Part shown: positions 14,989-17,213 of the stretch, piece by piece | Numbering within the stretch: the first letter of the stretch is position 1 | How the letters are laid out: every line of letters begins with the position of its first letter | Source: Desulfobacterales bacterium HSG17 | Lineage (GTDB): Bacteria; Desulfobacterota; Desulfobacteria; Desulfobacterales; Desulfococcaceae | Direction of reading: 5' to 3' | Assembly (NCBI GenBank): GCA_030377945.1 | Contig: JAUCGD010000026.1 | Span: 9,144 to 26,356, forward strand | DNA: 17,213 nt | The notes under the pieces: generated by a model | Seen by the model: the letters and a program-made list of their open reading frames with translations, nothing else | Database searches by the model: none | Told to the model about the DNA's origin: nothing | Program-made: the position numbers and the translations under genes

Positions 14989-15015
14989 AAAAGTAAAATT
15001 AATAATTTTACTTTT
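14989..15015. promoter_or_regulatory. 27-bp palindrome in the lysE-argP control region
   Basis: AAAAGTAAAATTA (14989-15001), one central base, then TAATTTTACTTTT (15003-15015): exact arms of 13 bp. It ends 25 bases before the argP start and lies between the two divergent genes, where a LysR-type regulator normally binds. Candidate operator for the ArgP-type protein. Confidence 0.5.
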
Positions 15016-15040
15016 GGATTAAAAATGCTAATAATCACTT

Positions 15041-15934
15041 ATGTTGGATTATAAACTAATAGAAGCAATGGCTGTTGTTATTCAGGAAGGCGGTTTTGAC
15101 AGGGCTGCACAGGTATTGCATTTAACACAGTCAGCTGTTTCACAGCGGGTAAAACTTCTGGAAGAGCAGACCGGTCAGGTGCTGATGGCAAGAACTTCGC
15201 CACCTGTGCCCACATCTGCCGGAAAACAGCTGCTCCGCCATTATCTCCAGGTAAAACAGCTTGAGGATGATCTTTCAGAATCCTTTATTTATTCAAAAAA
15301 GGATAGTTTTATAAGCCTTGCAATCGGAATTAATGCAGATAGTCTGGCTACATGGTTTTTTAAAGCAGTTTATCCTTTTCTTGAAAAGGAGCATGTACTC
15401 CTTGATTTGAGAATTGACGATCAGGAAGAAACATTTCGAATGTTAAGAAATGGTGAGGTAACAGGCTGTATAAGCACAAAAGTACAGCCTATCCAGGGTT
15501 GCCGAATTGATTTTCTTGGGGCTATGAATTACAGGCTTGTTGCTGCACCGGATTTTGCCGGTCAATGGTTTCCCCAGGGGCTTACCAAAGAATCGTTAAA
15601 AAAAGCTCCGGCTGTTATCTTTAATAGAAAAGATAAACTGCACAGCAAAATGATTGAGCAGATATTTGATAAAAATTTTAATCAAATACCTGCTCATTAT
15701 ATACCGTCTTCTGAAAAATTTGCAGATTTAATTGTTTCAGGCTTTGCCTATGGTATGCTTCCTGACTGGCAAACCCTGCCCCTTTTACAATCAGGCAGGA
15801 TCATAGATATTGCTCATCCGTACTTTGTCAGTGCAGCTCTTTACTGGCATTGCTGGAATCTTAAATCCAGGCTCCTGGAAAATTTTTCAGGGAATCTGGT
15901 TAAAAATGCTCATTTATTTCTGACTCAAGATTAG
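15041..15934 (+). CDS. argP: LysR-family regulator, ArgP/LysG type
   Basis: A 297-residue LysR-type transcription regulator, the same length as E. coli ArgP. The N-terminal winged helix-turn-helix is clear: GGFDRAAQVLHLTQSAVSQR (residues 19-38) then VKLLEEQTGQVLMARTSPP, and the R-T-x-P-P-x-P-T ending after the HTH is typical of ArgP rather than most LysR proteins. The remainder (about 90-297) is the periplasmic-binding-like effector domain that would sense lysine or arginine. Start ATG 15041 fits the family N-terminus, but no good ribosome binding site precedes it. It is divergent from a LysE-type exporter gene, 169 bp apart, the standard arrangement for regulator and target. It ends facing ssb across a MITE-like palindrome. 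Confidence 0.88.
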   Translation: MLDYKLIEAMAVVIQEGGFDRAAQVLHLTQSAVSQRVKLLEEQTGQVLMARTSPPVPTSAGKQLLRHYLQVKQLEDDLSESFIYSKKDSFISLAIGINADSLATWFFKAVYPFLEKEHVLLDLRIDDQEETFRMLRNGEVTGCISTKVQPIQGCRIDFLGAMNYRLVAAPDFAGQWFPQGLTKESLKKAPAVIFNRKDKLHSKMIEQIFDKNFNQIPAHYIPSSEKFADLIVSGFAYGMLPDWQTLPLLQSGRIIDIAHPYFVSAALYWHCWNLKSRLLENFSGNLVKNAHLFLTQD

Positions 15935-15966
15935 TTAAAGCATAAGTTCGTACACAGTGTAATAAA

Positions 15967-16092
15967 CATTATCGGAAATAAGGATTTCCACCGTAGGGTG
16001 CGTTAGGCGTTAGCCGTAACGCACCGTTATTTTAATCGTTACGGTGCGTTACGCTGCGCTAACGCACCCTACAAAATTTATTTCCGATAATG
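15967..16092. repeat. 126-bp MITE-like palindrome with CATTATCGGAAATAA ends
   Basis: Perfect 15-bp terminal inverted repeats (CATTATCGGAAATAA and TTATTTCCGATAATG) enclose a long inner palindrome whose arms are GTAGGGTGCGTTAG (15993-16006) and CTAACGCACCCTAC (16059-16072), with more paired GTAACGCACCGT/ACGGTGCGTTAC sequence inside. No clear target-site duplication. Half of a second copy is at 11129-11164. It is the only sequence between the convergent argP and ssb genes and could terminate both. The GTAGGGTGCGTTA motif recurs in many bacterial genomes, from memory. Confidence 0.85.
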
Positions 16093-16108
16093 ATGTCTAA
16101 TAAGCCCA

Positions 16109-16954
16109 TTAAAAAGGAATGTCATCATCATCAGGCACATTATCTGCCTGATTTCCTCCCATATCACTCTTGTCATTTAAAGCATCGTCTTTAGGTGTAC
16201 TGTCAGGTTTTGGCAAAGTGTCAGGAATCGGGGCTGCCGGTTCTTCTTGTTTGCTGCTGAATGCAGGGGATTCCTGGTAATTATCAGGTTCCTGCTTATA
16301 ACTGCCGCCCTGATCTGCGTATCCTGGATCACCGCTCGGAGGAGGCCCGCCCTGATAGCCGCCGCCCTGGTAAGGAGGCTGTCCGCCTTGATAACCTTGG
16401 CCCGGAGGAGGCCCGCCCTGGTAGCCGCCGCCCTGGTAAGGAGGCTGTCCGCCTTGATAACCTTGGCCCGGAGGAGGCCCGCCCTGATAGCCGCCGCCCT
16501 GGTAAGGAGGCTGCCCCCCTTGATAACCTTGGCCCGGAGGAGGCCCACCCTGATAGCCGCCGCCCTGGTAAGGAGTCTGTCCGCCTTGATAACCTCCGCC
16601 GCCCGGAGGAGGCCCGTAACCGCCGCCCTGTGGTCCCTCAGTGCGGGGGCCTAACATCTGCATAGTATTTGCAATCAATTCAAGGCCAAATCTTTTTTTA
16701 CCTTCCTGATCTTCCCACTCATTTGTCTGCAAACGGCCTTCAACATATACCTGTTTACCTTTGGTGAGATACTGTCCGCAAATTTCTCCCAGTTTACCAA
16801 ATGCAGTAACTCTAAACCATTGTGTTTGATCAACACCTTTAACTTTTTCAGTAGCTGCAACACTGAAATTTGTAACAGCAAGACCATCCGGTGTGTAACG
16901 AACTTCAGGCTCTCTTCCCAGATGCCCAATTATAACAGCTTTGCACATTCCCAT
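16109..16954 (-). CDS. ssb: Single-stranded DNA-binding protein with repetitive linker
   Basis: A 281-residue SSB, which coats single-stranded DNA in replication, repair and recombination. OB fold at about 1-105: KAVIIGHLGREPEVRYTPDG, WFRVTAFGKLGEICGQYLTKG, QVYVEGRLQTNEWEDQEGKK. The linker, about 110-215, is made of a 22-residue Gly/Pro/Gln/Tyr unit (core YQGGQPPYQGGGYQGGPPP) in about four copies. An acidic stretch follows, and the end DDDDIPF is the standard partner-binding tip. Most SSBs are 150-180 residues, so the linker is unusually long. A near-perfect AAGGAGG (16961-16967) precedes the ATG by six bases. Standing alone on the minus strand, not in a phage or conjugation context, it is probably the chromosomal SSB. 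Confidence 0.95.
   Translation of the reverse strand: MGMCKAVIIGHLGREPEVRYTPDGLAVTNFSVAATEKVKGVDQTQWFRVTAFGKLGEICGQYLTKGKQVYVEGRLQTNEWEDQEGKKRFGLELIANTMQMLGPRTEGPQGGGYGPPPGGGGYQGGQTPYQGGGYQGGPPPGQGYQGGQPPYQGGGYQGGPPPGQGYQGGQPPYQGGGYQGGPPPGQGYQGGQPPYQGGGYQGGPPPSGDPGYADQGGSYKQEPDNYQESPAFSSKQEEPAAPIPDTLPKPDSTPKDDALNDKSDMGGNQADNVPDDDDIPF
16352..16613 (-). repeat. 66-bp tandem repeat in the ssb linker
   Basis: Units begin at 16352, 16418, 16484 and 16550, exactly 66 bp apart, each about 66 bp; the last is diverged at its end (near 16590-16613). Each encodes 22 residues, keeping the frame. The copies differ at only a few positions (for example CTGATAGCC versus CTGGTAGCC), so the array is recent or kept uniform by slippage or gene conversion. 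Confidence 0.92.
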
Positions 16955-17040
16955 ACTTTACCTCCTTATATATGGTTTATATATTTACTTTTTACTCATG
17001 TTCATTAAATAATCAATTTATGGAAAATTCATTTTTTATA

Positions 17041-17141
17041 TTTCACAGTTTATGTTTTTTTAAAATTGCAAAAACATACTGGCATGTCAAACCGGAATAT
17101 AAAATGTATATACTGTTTGTGCAAAAGAATAAACTGTGAAA
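17041..17141. repeat. Imperfect 101-bp inverted repeat upstream of ssb
   Basis: TTTCACAGTTTAT (17041-17053) and ATAAACTGTGAAA (17129-17141) are exact reverse complements. Further in, TTGCAAAAACAT and TGTTTGTGCAA are loosely complementary. It lies 87 bases upstream of the ssb start in a 259-bp AT-rich stretch without genes that runs to the window edge. It may be a dispersed element or part of ssb control; no promoter could be assigned with confidence. Confidence 0.5.
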
Positions 17142-17213
17142 ATTAAAAAATACACGAAAAAAATACTGATAATCAAGCAAAAGTAAATCCGATAACAATA
17201 ACATCATATACAA

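Noticed and set aside
15967..16092. A tRNA or structured non-coding RNA gene
   Set aside because: The fold is a simple long palindrome with terminal inverted repeats, and part of it recurs at 11129; it fits a MITE-like repeat rather than an RNA gene.
16352..16613. Regular 66-bp repeats as a CRISPR array
   Set aside because: The repeats are contiguous with no variable spacers, and they are in frame within ssb.
16177..16665. Long open frames in other frames across the ssb repeat region, on both strands
   Set aside because: A 66-bp unit keeps every frame open if one copy has no stop; the translations are arginine-rich repeats without motifs, and the ssb frame has a full OB fold and tip.

Overview
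The window looks like chromosomal DNA of an AT-rich Gram-negative bacterium, most likely a sulfate-reducing Desulfobacterota (Desulfobacterales, Desulfonema-like). This is an inference from protein style, the GSU2403-type nucleotidyltransferase, and the many dispersed palindromic repeats in nearly every intergenic gap; nothing seen is a strict taxonomic marker. No tRNA, rRNA, CRISPR array, transposase or phage structural gene was recognised.

Left region (1-5996): a type I restriction-modification locus on the + strand. A GxxExxY-family PD-(D/E)XK protein (266-667) is bracketed by two near-identical 101-bp palindromic repeats. It is followed by hsdS (two target recognition domains), hsdR (the translocating endonuclease) and a YgjP-type zinc metallopeptidase whose start overlaps the hsdR stop (ATGA). 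The methyltransferase gene hsdM is not in the window and presumably lies to the left, if present. HsdS would set DNA specificity for HsdM and HsdR. The roles of the GxxExxY protein and the peptidase in this setting are not established.

Middle region (6053-11127, + strand): an aspartokinase with two ACT domains and unusual active-site motifs; a GSU2403-family nucleotidyltransferase-fold protein whose start is covered by a perfect 14-bp inverted repeat; a small double zinc-ribbon protein; and threonyl-tRNA synthetase (thrS). A cluster of palindromes follows thrS.

Right region (11335-17213): on the - strand, a P-loop ATPase with a C-terminal nuclease-like (DUF234/PD-(D/E)XK-like) domain, a 56-residue small protein upstream of it, and an unrecognised 87-residue protein. 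Then comes a divergent amino-acid exporter/regulator pair (lysE/argO-type on -, argP/lysG-type LysR regulator on +) with a 27-bp palindrome between them. Last is ssb (- strand), whose linker contains a 66-bp, 22-residue tandem repeat. A 126-bp MITE-like palindrome separates the convergent argP and ssb genes.

The most distinctive points are the repeat-bracketed GxxExxY gene inside the restriction locus, the hsdR-coupled metallopeptidase, the start-site inverted repeat of the nucleotidyltransferase, the ATPase-nuclease with its small companion ORF, and the at least seven intergenic repeat families, some nested. None can be proven here to be a new system.
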